The notes beneath the pieces were generated by a model. That model had not been told where the DNA came from and did not search any database. It saw nothing but the letters and a program-made list of their open reading frames with translations. A stretch of 33,519 nucleotides of DNA from Bacteroidaceae bacterium. Lineage in GTDB: Bacteria > Bacteroidota > Bacteroidia > Bacteroidales > Bacteroidaceae. The stretch is taken from assembly GCA_017420875.1 (NCBI GenBank), contig JAFQNW010000172.1, positions 1 to 33,519 of the forward strand. Direction: 5' to 3'. Positions 7,613 through 16,292 of this stretch are shown here, piece after piece. A program made the position numbers and the translations under genes. The stretch's first letter is position 1; the number at the start of each line of letters is the position of its first letter.

Positions 7613-10600
7613 TTAAAAAACAGACAATTCGCCAATACGTGTACCCTGTCCGTTAGGTGCTGTGGTTGGTTGCACTACCATCAGTTTGAGGTAACGTGCC
7701 TTGGCTGGATTGCTGATGTACTTGTTGACTACTGCCTGCTTGTTGCCGGTAAAGAAGTCAATGGTACGCCATTCTTCGTTCTTGTCGTTTCTTCCCATGA
7801 GGTAACATGCACCTACCGCACTGGTACGTCCACGGAACGAAGCTGCAGAAACTTTCCAACCCTTGATATCGGTTACTGTACCCAAATCGAATTCTACATA
7901 GCTAGGAAGACCCTTGCTGTCCATCCAAGCTGTTTCGCGATTGCCATCCAACAAGAATTCGGGTTTGTTTTCCATACGGAAACCTCCGTTAGCACGTCTA
8001 GCATAACGCTGCATCTGGGCACGTTCTTCTTCGGTCCATGCACCTGTCCATGCAGTGATGTGTTCTGCCTTCAGGATGTTGGTTGGTTCAGGAAGTTCTT
8101 CACGAGCCACTTCATTGTTCAGACGGAAGAGTTCAGACAATGCTTCAGGAGCTTGGTGAGCTTCTTCTACCAATGTGGCAGCAAACAATACGATGTTCGG
8201 TGTATTCGGAAGAATGATTTCAGTAGCCTTGGCAGGGATGTCGATGGCATGCTTGAACATGTAAGTGAATTCGTATGGTTCGTCGGCTGTAGTTGAGTGA
8301 CGGTGTGTACCCACGTAAGCCACTTCGGTTTCGTCCATGTAACCAGTAGTGTGACCGATGTGTTCCCATTGTCCGATGAATCCGGTATACGAAGGAACGC
8401 GGATTTCCTGGGCTGACTTACCTACGCGGAAGATACCCTTCACACTTTCATTGGCCGGTGTTGCAGAAGCAGCCAAGATATACAAACGGTTGTACTTATG
8501 ACCTGCAGGCAATGTCAATGTATCGCCTTCACACTTCATACCATTCAACAAGGCCTTGTTTTCGATGCGGAACGGAATACGGTTTACGGTCAATTCGGAC
8601 GGTAGCAATTCGGCTGCATAAGCATAGCCACCTTCGAAGTTCGATTCGCGAGTCATTTCATTCCAAGTAGCACAAACCTTATCGAAGTTCAAAGCCAGTT
8701 GTTCGTACTTCTGAGCCTTCTTAGGTTGTTTCGCCAATTTTACCTTATAAGTCTTGATGCTATTCGGCTTGATGTTTACGTTCAATTGCTTGCCGTTGAA
8801 AGAAGCCTGACCGATGGTCTTTTCTGTACCATCCGCTTCGACTGCTGAAACGATATCGGCAGCAAATGTCAAGGTTGCATCCTGTACAGACTTGCCATCT
8901 CTTTCGTAAACACGTACTACGTATTCATCCGATACTTCGGCCTTCTTCAACGCCTTGATGGCTACACTGGCATTGTTCGAAGAAGCCAACGAGAAGCTCT
9001 TACCCAGTGAACCAGCATGCTTGGTAGCAGAGAATGCCTTGATGCGTTGGTTCAGGTTTTCAGCCTTCTGATAAGTTTGAGCCTTCTGCAAGCCACCTGC
9101 ATGACCCACCAAGCTATAAGTAAAGGTATGATAACCGTGATCCTGATGATCCTGGTATCTATAACCACGTTGTGTCTTCGGAGTATGCAACAAAGTGAGG
9201 CGGATGGTATTGTTATCTGGCTTGTCCCAACCATATTTCGCATTGTTCATGACGGTTACACCATAATCGTTGCTCTTGTCTGTCAAATCGGCCCAATAGT
9301 GAGCATACACTTCGTAAGCATTGATTTGGTTGTTACCTCTTTCTACATTACCGATACCTAAATCGTAGGTAGCCTTTTCGTTGTCAAGGTTCAATGGGAA
9401 TTCGGCCTTCAACAAAGCATTGGTAGCCAGCCAATTGATTTCGTTGTAGAAATCGATACGATCGGCCAATGCACCTTCGTACAAGCGGATGTATTGACGG
9501 AACTTGGAATCACCGTGTTGCTTTTCCACACACAAGGTCTTGCGTAATGCACCATTTTCTACCATGGTCATCTTTACACCTTCTGTAATAGATATAGGTG
9601 TTGCATCGATGGTTTTCTTCAAGACTTCCCAAGCCGGCCATGAGAACGATTCGTTTTCAGTGAAAAGAGCCAGACGGATAACCTTACCGCTCTTTACCAA
9701 TTCCTTGTTGTTCTTCTTGTCGAAGAGGGAGGTGATATCGCCGTCGTTATTCAAAGTAAGCTTGTAAATGGAGTTTTCGATGGTTTGAGCAGCAGTTGCC
9801 AAAGCAGCAGCATTACCAGTGCCAGACAAACGCAAATCGTATACGGCATAACCGTTAGCAGGAACCGTTGCTTCGATCAACACATGAGCCTTACCGGCTT
9901 CGTAACCAACCAACTGTGCAGCCACTTGCTGACCTTGTGGATTGTAAGCAGCAACAGTCTTCGGGCAACGAGCAGCATCCACAATCACTTCTACAGCATC
10001 GGTTGCATCGAAACCTTGAGCATTGTACATAACCACCGGAATTCCCTTCACGCGGGTATCCATTTGTTCTGAGACAGCACCTACTGACGATTTCAGGATG
10101 TTAGAGAATTGCTTCATGGAAAGCATTTCATCGTTCCAAGAGAATTCGTATGCACGAGGAATACTGGTACCTGTCAAGTCGTCGTGGAACTGATGGAAAA
10201 TGAAACGACGCCATGATTCTGTCAAGCTCTTGGAAGGATAGTCCGCCAAGCCCAACAAATCGGCAGCAACGGAAGAACGTTCGGAAGCATCGCCCAACAA
10301 TTCATTCTGACGATTGTAGAGCTTCATGGTAGCTTGTGAAGTATAGCAACCTGTACCGTGTACGTCCATCAACAATTCACCGGTATAAGAAGGAAGTTCC
10401 GGATGCTTGTCGTAAGGCAAGAACGACTTGAACAACTGGTCGCTGGTAGCACTGATAATCTGAATAGGACCATTGCCATTCACACTATTATTCACTGCAT
10501 CAATCGAGTTTGTTGTAGGTGAGCCACCGATATCGCCGGTACCGTAATAATGGAATACTTGATTCAATGGATGTTCCTTGGCACGGTCGACAAGAAGTTT

Positions 10601-11284
10601 GCTATTGGACAAATCTTCACCAAGTACCCATTTCTTGTTATAATCATAACCATGGGCCATCATGATGGTAGAACCGTCTACACCGACCCATTTACCAAAG
10701 GTATAAGGAATCTTTTTCTTATCAGGGAAGAACGGATTGGTACGCCATCCCAACTTCTGTGAAGAAAAACCTATCAAACCACAATGACTGGCTACAGTAG
10801 GCAAGGTCCAGCCGAAACCGAAGCAGTCGGGCAAGAAGATATCAGTACCTTCTGTTCCAAATTCAGTCCGATAGTAAGTCTGCCCTAACATGATGTTACG
10901 AATCAATGACTCAGCAGAAGGTACAAGCACATCATTCGCATCCCAGCTACTGCCGGTAATGTGCCAACGGCCATCCTTGATGAACTGCTTCAATTCTTCG
11001 TATTCTTTCGGATAATATTCCTTCATCCAAGAATACTTCACACCACCTTCGAAGTTAAAGATGTAATTGGGATACTTTTTCAACAAGAACAGATTCTGGT
11101 TAATCGTGTTCCATACATACTCCCGAATGGTAGTCTGGATGTCCCAGTTCCACTGAGTATCCAAGTGAGCGTTGGAAACCATATAAGCCTTGGGCTTTTC
11201 TGTTCCAGCCGATTGTGCAACAGCTTCTACACCAGGTAGTAACAATGCAACCAAAACCAAAAGTTTCATGGTCTTTCTCTTCAT
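7613..11284 (-). CDS. Secreted GH38 alpha-mannosidase with C-terminal discoidin-like domain
   Basis: 1223 residues. The N-terminus KRKTMKLLVLVALLLPGVEAVAQS is a signal peptide; Met6 could also serve as start. The GH38 core begins at KAYMVSNAHLDTQWNW, with zinc-binding His40 and Asp42. PDCFGFGWTLP holds the likely nucleophile Asp153. FHQFHDDLTGTS carries the second zinc-binding His367. A helical bundle follows (about 320-420), then the beta-sandwich domains of GH38. The last 125 or so residues (FLLDGNRETAWMDS ... YLKLMVVQPTT ... GELSVF) look like an F5/8-type C (discoidin/CBM32-like) domain, a probable glycan-binding module. It likely trims alpha-mannosides from host N-glycans or mannan in the periplasm. 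It is a single-gene unit with no SusCD pair beside it. The exact linkage cannot be read from sequence. Confidence 0.95.
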   Translation of the reverse strand: MKRKTMKLLVLVALLLPGVEAVAQSAGTEKPKAYMVSNAHLDTQWNWDIQTTIREYVWNTINQNLFLLKKYPNYIFNFEGGVKYSWMKEYYPKEYEELKQFIKDGRWHITGSSWDANDVLVPSAESLIRNIMLGQTYYRTEFGTEGTDIFLPDCFGFGWTLPTVASHCGLIGFSSQKLGWRTNPFFPDKKKIPYTFGKWVGVDGSTIMMAHGYDYNKKWVLGEDLSNSKLLVDRAKEHPLNQVFHYYGTGDIGGSPTTNSIDAVNNSVNGNGPIQIISATSDQLFKSFLPYDKHPELPSYTGELLMDVHGTGCYTSQATMKLYNRQNELLGDASERSSVAADLLGLADYPSKSLTESWRRFIFHQFHDDLTGTSIPRAYEFSWNDEMLSMKQFSNILKSSVGAVSEQMDTRVKGIPVVMYNAQGFDATDAVEVIVDAARCPKTVAAYNPQGQQVAAQLVGYEAGKAHVLIEATVPANGYAVYDLRLSGTGNAAALATAAQTIENSIYKLTLNNDGDITSLFDKKNNKELVKSGKVIRLALFTENESFSWPAWEVLKKTIDATPISITEGVKMTMVENGALRKTLCVEKQHGDSKFRQYIRLYEGALADRIDFYNEINWLATNALLKAEFPLNLDNEKATYDLGIGNVERGNNQINAYEVYAHYWADLTDKSNDYGVTVMNNAKYGWDKPDNNTIRLTLLHTPKTQRGYRYQDHQDHGYHTFTYSLVGHAGGLQKAQTYQKAENLNQRIKAFSATKHAGSLGKSFSLASSNNASVAIKALKKAEVSDEYVVRVYERDGKSVQDATLTFAADIVSAVEADGTEKTIGQASFNGKQLNVNIKPNSIKTYKVKLAKQPKKAQKYEQLALNFDKVCATWNEMTRESNFEGGYAYAAELLPSELTVNRIPFRIENKALLNGMKCEGDTLTLPAGHKYNRLYILAASATPANESVKGIFRVGKSAQEIRVPSYTGFIGQWEHIGHTTGYMDETEVAYVGTHRHSTTADEPYEFTYMFKHAIDIPAKATEIILPNTPNIVLFAATLVEEAHQAPEALSELFRLNNEVAREELPEPTNILKAEHITAWTGAWTEEERAQMQRYARRANGGFRMENKPEFLLDGNRETAWMDSKGLPSYVEFDLGTVTDIKGWKVSAASFRGRTSAVGACYLMGRNDKNEEWRTIDFFTGNKQAVVNKYISNPAKARYLKLMVVQPTTAPNGQGTRIGELSVF

Positions 11285-11320
11285 AATTCACGTAATTTAA
11301 ATTGTTAAGTTTTCTACTAA

Positions 11321-11328
11321 CAAAAATA
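11321..11328 (-). promoter_or_regulatory. Bacteroides -7 box (TATTTTTG) for the GH38 gene
   Basis: TATTTTTG on the - strand matches TAnnTTTG, 36 bases before the ATG at 11284. The sequence 19 bases further up is TTTA, one base off the TTTG box. The AT-rich stretch 11329-11413 holds nothing else I can identify. Confidence 0.5.
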
Positions 11329-11413
11329 AAGAAAAAACGAGACAAATTAAAGAAAGTTGTGTTTTTTCACTTTTAAATTACCAAAAAATTAAATTGACAG
11401 ACACAAAAAACAA

Positions 11414-11449
11414 AAAATCCCGCAAAAACAAATGTTTTTGCGGGATTTT
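11414..11449 (-). terminator. Perfect 16-base inverted repeat downstream of the tRNA-Ser remnant
   Basis: AAAATCCCGCAAAAAC (11414-11429) and GTTTTTGCGGGATTTT (11434-11449) form a perfect stem with loop AAAT. With T-tracts on either side it could terminate both strands. It lies directly against the second copy of the tRNA-Ser 3' end (11449-11466), so on the - strand it resembles the terminator of a lost tRNA gene. Confidence 0.7.
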
Positions 11450-11503
11450 GCGGAGAGAGAGGGATTGACTTATCCATCCCCTCGCTGCCGCGAGCCTCCT
11501 AGC
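11449..11503 (-). repeat. Partial copy of the tRNA-Ser 3' end (18-base direct repeat) and flanking remnant
   Basis: TGCGGAGAGAGAGGGATT at 11449-11466 is identical to 11561-11578, the 3' end of tRNA-Ser. Beyond this the similarity stops: the bases run into CTCGCTGCCGCGAG (11481-11494, a short hairpin) and no anticodon arm is present, so this is not a working tRNA. Duplication of a tRNA 3' end is what integration at a tRNA leaves behind. A worn-down duplicate tRNA gene is the other explanation. Confidence 0.6.
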
Positions 11504-11506
11504 AAA

Positions 11507-11561
11507 AAAAAAAACAGATAAAAGAATTCAAATAAATTTGATCCTTTTATCTGTTTTTTTT
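11507..11561 (-). terminator. Intrinsic terminator of tRNA-Ser
   Basis: AAAAAAAACAGATAAAAG (11507-11524) and CTTTTATCTGTTTTTTTT (11544-11561) pair perfectly around a 19-base loop. On the - strand this directly follows the tRNA 3' end and finishes in an A/T tract that gives U residues in the transcript. Confidence 0.85.
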
Positions 11562-11562
11562 G

Positions 11563-11647
11563 CGGAGAGAGAGGGATTCGAACCCCCGGTACCTCTCAGT
11601 ACAACGGTTTTCAAGACCGCCGCGATCGACCACTCTGCCATCTCTCC
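11563..11647 (-). tRNA. tRNA-Ser (anticodon UGA)
   Basis: The 85-base - strand sequence begins GGAGAGATGGCAGAGTGG and ends CCCTCTCTCTCCG. The acceptor stem GGAGAGA pairs with TCTCTCC and the discriminator is G. The anticodon loop CTTGAAA gives TGA, which reads UCN serine codons. A long variable arm (GTAC ... GTAC) identifies a class II tRNA-Ser. The T arm GGGGGTTCGAATCCC is standard. CCA is not encoded: the bases after G are CA, then the terminator. Confidence 0.97.
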
Positions 11648-11686
11648 AAAACTTCTTTTCAGAAGTACTTTTTTCCAAAAGCGATG

Positions 11687-11717
11687 CAAAGGTACACCTT
11701 TATTTTAATTCCGCAAA
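11687..11717 (-). promoter_or_regulatory. Promoter of tRNA-Ser (TTTG-N19-TACCTTTG)
   Basis: On the - strand TTTG (11717-11714), a 19-base spacer and TACCTTTG (11694-11687) match the Bacteroides promoter in both boxes and spacing. It lies 40 bases before the tRNA 5' end. The leader contains a short ACTTCTGAAAAGAAGT hairpin. Confidence 0.82.
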
Positions 11718-11732
11718 TAGTTGAGCCGTTTT

Positions 11733-11763
11733 TTTGCCAGTTTTTTTCAATTACGTATTTTTG
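11733..11763 (+). promoter_or_regulatory. Promoter of mutS2 (TTTG-N19-TATTTTTG)
   Basis: TTTG (11733-11736), 19 bases and TATTTTTG (11756-11763) match both Bacteroides promoter boxes, 34 bases before the mutS2 ATG. It stands back to back with the tRNA-Ser promoter, 15 bases away. Confidence 0.82.
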
Positions 11764-11797
11764 CAATCTCAAATATTAAATAAGGTAACTTTTAAAC

Positions 11798-14317
11798 ATG
11801 ATATATCCATCAAACTTTGAACAAAAGATCGGTTTCGACTCCATTCGTCATATACTGAAAGGAAAATGCTTGAGCACGTTGGGACAAGAACGGGTAGACG
11901 AAATGGCTTTTTCTGAATCGTATGATGAAATTAACCGCCGTCTGGAAGAAGTGACTGAATTTATCCGCATCATTCAAGAAGAGGATGAATTTCCTGATCA
12001 GTATTTTTTCGATGTCCGCCCTTCTTTGAAACGTATTCGGATTGATGGAATGTACCTGGAAGAACAGGAATTGTTCGATTTAAGACGGTCGTTGGAAACC
12101 ATACGAGACATTGTACGTTTTCTGCAACGGAACACAAGCGATTCTGAAAATACTGAAGAAACCAGCGAATCCCCCTACCCTCATCTGCAAAAGTTAGCCG
12201 GAGATATTCTTGTTTTTCCACAGCTTATCAGTCGCATTAACAATATTCTGGACAAATACGGAAAGATTAAAGACAATGCTTCGCCTGAGCTATTACGTAT
12301 ACGCAGGGAATTGGCATCCACAACCGGAAGCATCTCGCGGAGTTTGAATATCATCCTTAGAAATGCACAAGCTGAAGGGTTTGTGGATAAGGATGTAACA
12401 CCAACCATGCGTGACGGACGTCTTGTGATTCCTGTAGCACCTGCACTCAAACGTAAAATCAAAGGGATTGTTCACGATGAATCAGCCACCGGGAAGACGG
12501 TTTTCATTGAACCCGCAGAAGTGGTGGAGGCCAATAACCGCATCCGGGAACTCGAAGGAGAAGAACGACGGGAGATAATCCGCATACTCACAGACTTCTC
12601 TGCCATCGTACGCCCTCAAGTACCGGCTATACTGTTGTCGTATGAGTTTTTGGCTGAGATTGATTTTATCCGTGCCAAAGCACACTGGGCTATCCAGATT
12701 CAGGCCATCAAACCATCTTTTGAGAACAAACAGATTTTGGACTGGAGCATAGCCATCCACCCTTTATTGCAACTTTCTTTAGCTAAACATGGCAAGAAAG
12801 TGGTTCCACTGGATATTGAACTGAACAAACAGCAACGCATCCTTATCATCTCCGGTCCGAATGCCGGGGGAAAATCAGTATGTTTAAAGACAGTAGGGCT
12901 ATTACAATACATGCTGCAATGCGGTATGTTAGTACCGATGCACGAGCGAAGCCATGCGGGAATCTTCAACAGCATCTTCATTGATATCGGTGATGAACAA
13001 AGCATCGAAGATGACTTGAGTACGTATTCCTCGCACTTGACTAATATGAAAATGATGATGAAGCATTGTAATGAACGAAGCCTCATCCTCATTGATGAGT
13101 TTGGAGGTGGCACAGAACCACAAATTGGTGGAGCCATCGCAGAAGCTGTATTGAAACGGTATAACGAAAAGCAAGTTTTCGGGGTCATAACCACCCATTA
13201 TCAAAACTTGAAACACTTTGCAGAGGACCATGAAGGAGTAATCAATGGAGCCATGCTCTACGACCGTCATCTGATGCAGGCATTGTTCCAACTTCAAATC
13301 GGTAATCCGGGCAGTTCGTTTGCCGTAGAGATTGCACGCAAAATCGGTCTACCCGAAGAAGTGATAGCCGATGCATCCGACATAGTGGGAAGCGAGTACA
13401 TCAATGCAGACAAGTATCTTCAGGACATTGTACGCGACAAGCGATATTGGGAAACCAAGCGACAAAATATCCGAAAACGCGAAAAGCAAATGGAAGAAAC
13501 CATTGCTAAATATGAAGCGGAAATCAAGGAACTGGAAAAGAGCCGAAAGGAAATTCTGAAGAAGGCTAAAGAAGATGCAGAACATTTGCTGCAAGAATCG
13601 AATGCCCGCATCGAAAATACAATCCGTACCATTAAGGAAGCTCAGGCTGAAAAAGAACGGACTAAATTGATTCGACAGGAATTAAGCGACTTCAAGGAAC
13701 AAATTGATGACATAGACAAGCAAAACGCGGAGGATAAAATTGCCCGAAAGATGGAAAAACTTCGCGAAAAACAGGAACGTAAGAAAGACAAGAAGAACAA
13801 GCAAAAAGCTGAACAACCGTCAACAATGCTTGTTACGTCCAACAAACCGGCTCCTATAACTATTGGAACAACCGTCAAAATCAAAGGTCAAACCAGTGTG
13901 GGTGAAGTATTGGAAATAAATGGAAAGAGTGCTATCGTTATGTTTGGTATGATCAAGACCAATGTCAAGTTGGACAGACTGGAACGTAGCAACGCTGCCA
14001 TCCAAAAACCAAATACCAAAAGTTCTTTCGTCAGCAGCGAAACACACGATCAGGTTTATGAAAAGAAGTTGAATTTCAAGCAAGACATTGATGTTAGAGG
14101 AATGAGAGGCGATGAAGCAATACAGGCTGTCACTTATTTCATCGATGATGCCATCTTGTTGGGAATAAGTCGGGTTCGGATTCTGCACGGTACCGGAAAT
14201 GGCATTCTTCGTACACTGATACGTCAATATTTGGCAGGTGTTCCGGGTATAGCACATTACCAGGATGAACATGTACAATTCGGAGGAGCAGGAATTACAG
14301 TTGTTGATTTGGACTAA
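11798..14317 (+). CDS. mutS2: MutS2 family ATPase with Smr nuclease domain
   Basis: 839 residues. MutS2 proteins bind branched DNA and limit recombination, and in some bacteria also act on collided ribosomes. The N-terminal lever/clamp region is helical. The ABC-type ATPase has Walker A GPNAGGKS (353-360), signature-like DLSTYSSHL (about 406-414) and Walker B LILIDEFGGGTEP (Asp433, Glu434). A long charged coiled coil (about 510-680) is rich in Lys/Glu/Arg. After a beta-barrel-like KOW-type stretch (about 690-725), the C-terminal Smr domain (about 765-839) has DVRGMRG and HGTGNG, the usual catalytic motifs, and ends in VVDLD. It has no MutS N-terminal mismatch-recognition domain, which excludes MutS1. 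It is expressed from its own promoter. Confidence 0.95.
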   Translation: MIYPSNFEQKIGFDSIRHILKGKCLSTLGQERVDEMAFSESYDEINRRLEEVTEFIRIIQEEDEFPDQYFFDVRPSLKRIRIDGMYLEEQELFDLRRSLETIRDIVRFLQRNTSDSENTEETSESPYPHLQKLAGDILVFPQLISRINNILDKYGKIKDNASPELLRIRRELASTTGSISRSLNIILRNAQAEGFVDKDVTPTMRDGRLVIPVAPALKRKIKGIVHDESATGKTVFIEPAEVVEANNRIRELEGEERREIIRILTDFSAIVRPQVPAILLSYEFLAEIDFIRAKAHWAIQIQAIKPSFENKQILDWSIAIHPLLQLSLAKHGKKVVPLDIELNKQQRILIISGPNAGGKSVCLKTVGLLQYMLQCGMLVPMHERSHAGIFNSIFIDIGDEQSIEDDLSTYSSHLTNMKMMMKHCNERSLILIDEFGGGTEPQIGGAIAEAVLKRYNEKQVFGVITTHYQNLKHFAEDHEGVINGAMLYDRHLMQALFQLQIGNPGSSFAVEIARKIGLPEEVIADASDIVGSEYINADKYLQDIVRDKRYWETKRQNIRKREKQMEETIAKYEAEIKELEKSRKEILKKAKEDAEHLLQESNARIENTIRTIKEAQAEKERTKLIRQELSDFKEQIDDIDKQNAEDKIARKMEKLREKQERKKDKKNKQKAEQPSTMLVTSNKPAPITIGTTVKIKGQTSVGEVLEINGKSAIVMFGMIKTNVKLDRLERSNAAIQKPNTKSSFVSSETHDQVYEKKLNFKQDIDVRGMRGDEAIQAVTYFIDDAILLGISRVRILHGTGNGILRTLIRQYLAGVPGIAHYQDEHVQFGGAGITVVDLD

Positions 14318-14332
14318 TTTTTCCAAGAGGAC

Positions 14333-14363
14333 TTGTAACTCTCAATCTATTTATATACTTTTG
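14333..14363 (+). promoter_or_regulatory. Promoter of the serine dehydratase gene (TTG-N20-TACTTTTG)
   Basis: TTG (14333-14335), 20 bases and TACTTTTG (14356-14363) match the Bacteroides promoter, 29 bases before the ATG at 14393. Confidence 0.75.
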
Positions 14364-14392
14364 CTTTATAAGCTTAAAATATCTAGTACTTT

Positions 14393-15601
14393 ATGAAATC
14401 CATCAAAGAATTATATCGTATCGGTGTAGGTCCATCAAGCAGCCATACCATGGGCCCCCGAAAGGCTGCAGAACAATTTCTAGCCAAACATCCTGATGCC
14501 AAAGGTTTTGAAGTAACCCTTTACGGCAGTTTGGCTGCAACCGGTAAAGGACACATGACCGATGTTGCCATCATCGAAGTATTGGAGCCTCATGCTCCGG
14601 TAGATATTCTTTGGTGCCCTCAGATATTCTTGCCGTTCCACCCCAACGGAATGACATTCAAATCGAAAGACGAAAGTGGAAAAACGACCGATGAATGGAC
14701 CGTATTCAGTGTAGGAGGCGGTGCTTTGGCAGAAGAAGGTATCTTTAGTGGGCAATCGCCAGACATTTATGAGATGACGAAAATGAGCGAAATCCTGTAT
14801 TGGTGTGAACGTACTGGACGCAGCTATTGGGAGTATGTAGAACAATGTGAGGACAAGGATATTTGGGACTATTTGGCAGAAGTATGGGATACCATGTGTA
14901 ATGCTGTAGAAAATGGTTTGGAACATGAAGGTGTGCTACCTGGTCCATTGAACTTACGTAGAAAAGCAGCCAATTATTATATCAAGGCAAAGGGATACAA
15001 AGACAACCTTCGCTCACGTGGTTTGGTATTTGCCTATGCACTGGCAGTAAGCGAAGAAAATGCATCGGGTGGAAAAATTGTAACTGCCCCTACTTGTGGT
15101 TCTTGCGGTGTAGTACCAGCGGTATTGTATCACCTCCAAAAAAGCCGTGACTTCAGTCAGATGCGTATGCTGCGTGCTTTGGCTACAGCCGGTTTAATTG
15201 GGAATGTAGTGAAGCACAACGCAACCATTTCGGGTGCTGAAGGTGGGTGTCAAGCCGAGGTGGGTGTAGCCTGTTCGATGGCATCGGCAGCAGCCAGCCA
15301 GTTGTTTGGCGGTAGTCCTGCACAAATAGAATATGCAGCCGAAATGGGATTGGAACATCACTTAGGTATGACTTGTGACCCGGTTTGCGGATTGGTTCAA
15401 ATTCCGTGTATCGAACGAAATGCCTATGCTGCAGCCCGTGCTTTGGATTCCAACATTTATTCGGCCTTTACCGATGGTACTCACCGTGTATCATTTGATA
15501 AAGTAGTAGAGGTAATGAAACAAACCGGTCACGACCTTCCATCCCTCTATAAAGAAACCAGTGAAGGAGGTTTGGCTAAGGACTATCAACAAATGGAATA
15601 A
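14393..15601 (+). CDS. sdaA: L-serine dehydratase (iron-sulfur, single chain)
   Basis: Cytoplasmic L-serine ammonia-lyase, converting L-serine to pyruvate and ammonia with a [4Fe-4S] cluster. The 402 residues hold the beta-type domain (YRIGVGPSSSHTMGP at 8-22) and the alpha-type catalytic domain in one chain. TAPTCGSCG is at 231-239 and SGAEGGCQAEVG at 280-291. The Cys of CDPVCGLVQIPCIERN (Cys328, 332, 339), with Cys286, include the expected cluster ligands. It is a single gene with its own promoter and a strong terminator 5 bases downstream. Serine breakdown feeds pyruvate in an amino-acid-fermenting gut anaerobe. Confidence 0.95.
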   Translation: MKSIKELYRIGVGPSSSHTMGPRKAAEQFLAKHPDAKGFEVTLYGSLAATGKGHMTDVAIIEVLEPHAPVDILWCPQIFLPFHPNGMTFKSKDESGKTTDEWTVFSVGGGALAEEGIFSGQSPDIYEMTKMSEILYWCERTGRSYWEYVEQCEDKDIWDYLAEVWDTMCNAVENGLEHEGVLPGPLNLRRKAANYYIKAKGYKDNLRSRGLVFAYALAVSEENASGGKIVTAPTCGSCGVVPAVLYHLQKSRDFSQMRMLRALATAGLIGNVVKHNATISGAEGGCQAEVGVACSMASAAASQLFGGSPAQIEYAAEMGLEHHLGMTCDPVCGLVQIPCIERNAYAAARALDSNIYSAFTDGTHRVSFDKVVEVMKQTGHDLPSLYKETSEGGLAKDYQQME

Positions 15602-15606
15602 ACAAA

Positions 15607-15640
15607 GAAAAGCGGATACACTGAGATGTATCCGCTTTTC
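15607..15640. terminator. Two-way intrinsic terminator between sdaA and the lipoprotein gene
   Basis: GAAAAGCGGATACA (15607-15620) and TGTATCCGCTTTTC (15627-15640) form a perfect 14-base stem with loop CTGAGA, followed by TTTT. It serves the convergent genes ending at 15601 (+) and 15643 (-). Confidence 0.92.
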
Positions 15641-15642
15641 TT

Positions 15643-16227
15643 TTAATTCATACCGGTTGCATTTTCTATATTTTCTTCCAACGGTGTGTATTCTATCTTA
15701 TCTTCGTATAGAGATAATGTCATTTTTCCTGTTTCAGATACAACGATTGAAAAAGGAGTATAAAGATCTGTCATGGGATAACTGACACTGGCAACCAATG
15801 TCAATACATTCTTTTCGCTCGTGTTCACATCATCAAAGACTAACCCTTCCAGAACAGAATGAGAAAGATATTCTTCGGTAAGATATTCCGCAAAATCTTT
15901 CTTGGTAAAGACTTTCTCAAACAGTTTAGAGCCATTTTCGCGAAGAATCTTTACGGTAATCCGATTATCCAGGAATAATCCCATATCACTCTTTACTTGT
16001 GGCAAATCTTTAGCCGGTTCTCTGAGGACAGAAAATTGATATTTTTTTCCGTTACATGTTATCTCTTGCTGAATTTGAGAAACCTGCATTTGCTGTAAAC
16101 CGGTATTTTCATCGATTTTCTCTATCTGGAAAATACGTTTCTTTTCTTCTTCTGCATTCTTTTCGTCACTCTTGCAACCTGTCATCATACACAAGGCAAA
16201 AGCCACGAAGAAATAAATAGATTTCAT
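15643..16227 (-). CDS. DUF4738-like lipoprotein, function unknown
   Basis: 194 residues from the ATG at 16227. The start is chosen because MKSIYFFVAFALCMMTGC is a lipoprotein signal with lipidated Cys18. An upstream in-frame ATG at 16281 would put 18 extra residues before that signal and lies inside likely promoter sequence. After an acidic/lysine linker (SDEKNAEEEKK) comes a soluble domain with QVSQIQQEITCNGKKYQFSVLREP, DNRITVKILRENGSKLFEKVFTKKDF and a final strand-rich region. This pattern fits the Bacteroidetes DUF4738 lipoproteins, as I remember the family. A TACTTTG box (16257-16251, - strand) lies 21 bases from an upstream TTTG. No function can be given. Confidence 0.78.
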   Translation of the reverse strand: MKSIYFFVAFALCMMTGCKSDEKNAEEEKKRIFQIEKIDENTGLQQMQVSQIQQEITCNGKKYQFSVLREPAKDLPQVKSDMGLFLDNRITVKILRENGSKLFEKVFTKKDFAEYLTEEYLSHSVLEGLVFDDVNTSEKNVLTLVASVSYPMTDLYTPFSIVVSETGKMTLSLYEDKIEYTPLEENIENATGMN

Positions 16228-16292
16228 AATTTCGTTTTTTAAAAGTATAGCAAAGTAACAAAATATGCTACAGACATGCAAATAAACCTTTT

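Noticed and set aside
7583..8296. Open frame of 237 codons antisense to the 3' end of the GH38 gene
   Set aside because: The translation is Cys/Phe-rich without domain pattern; the opposing frame is clearly the discoidin-like domain.
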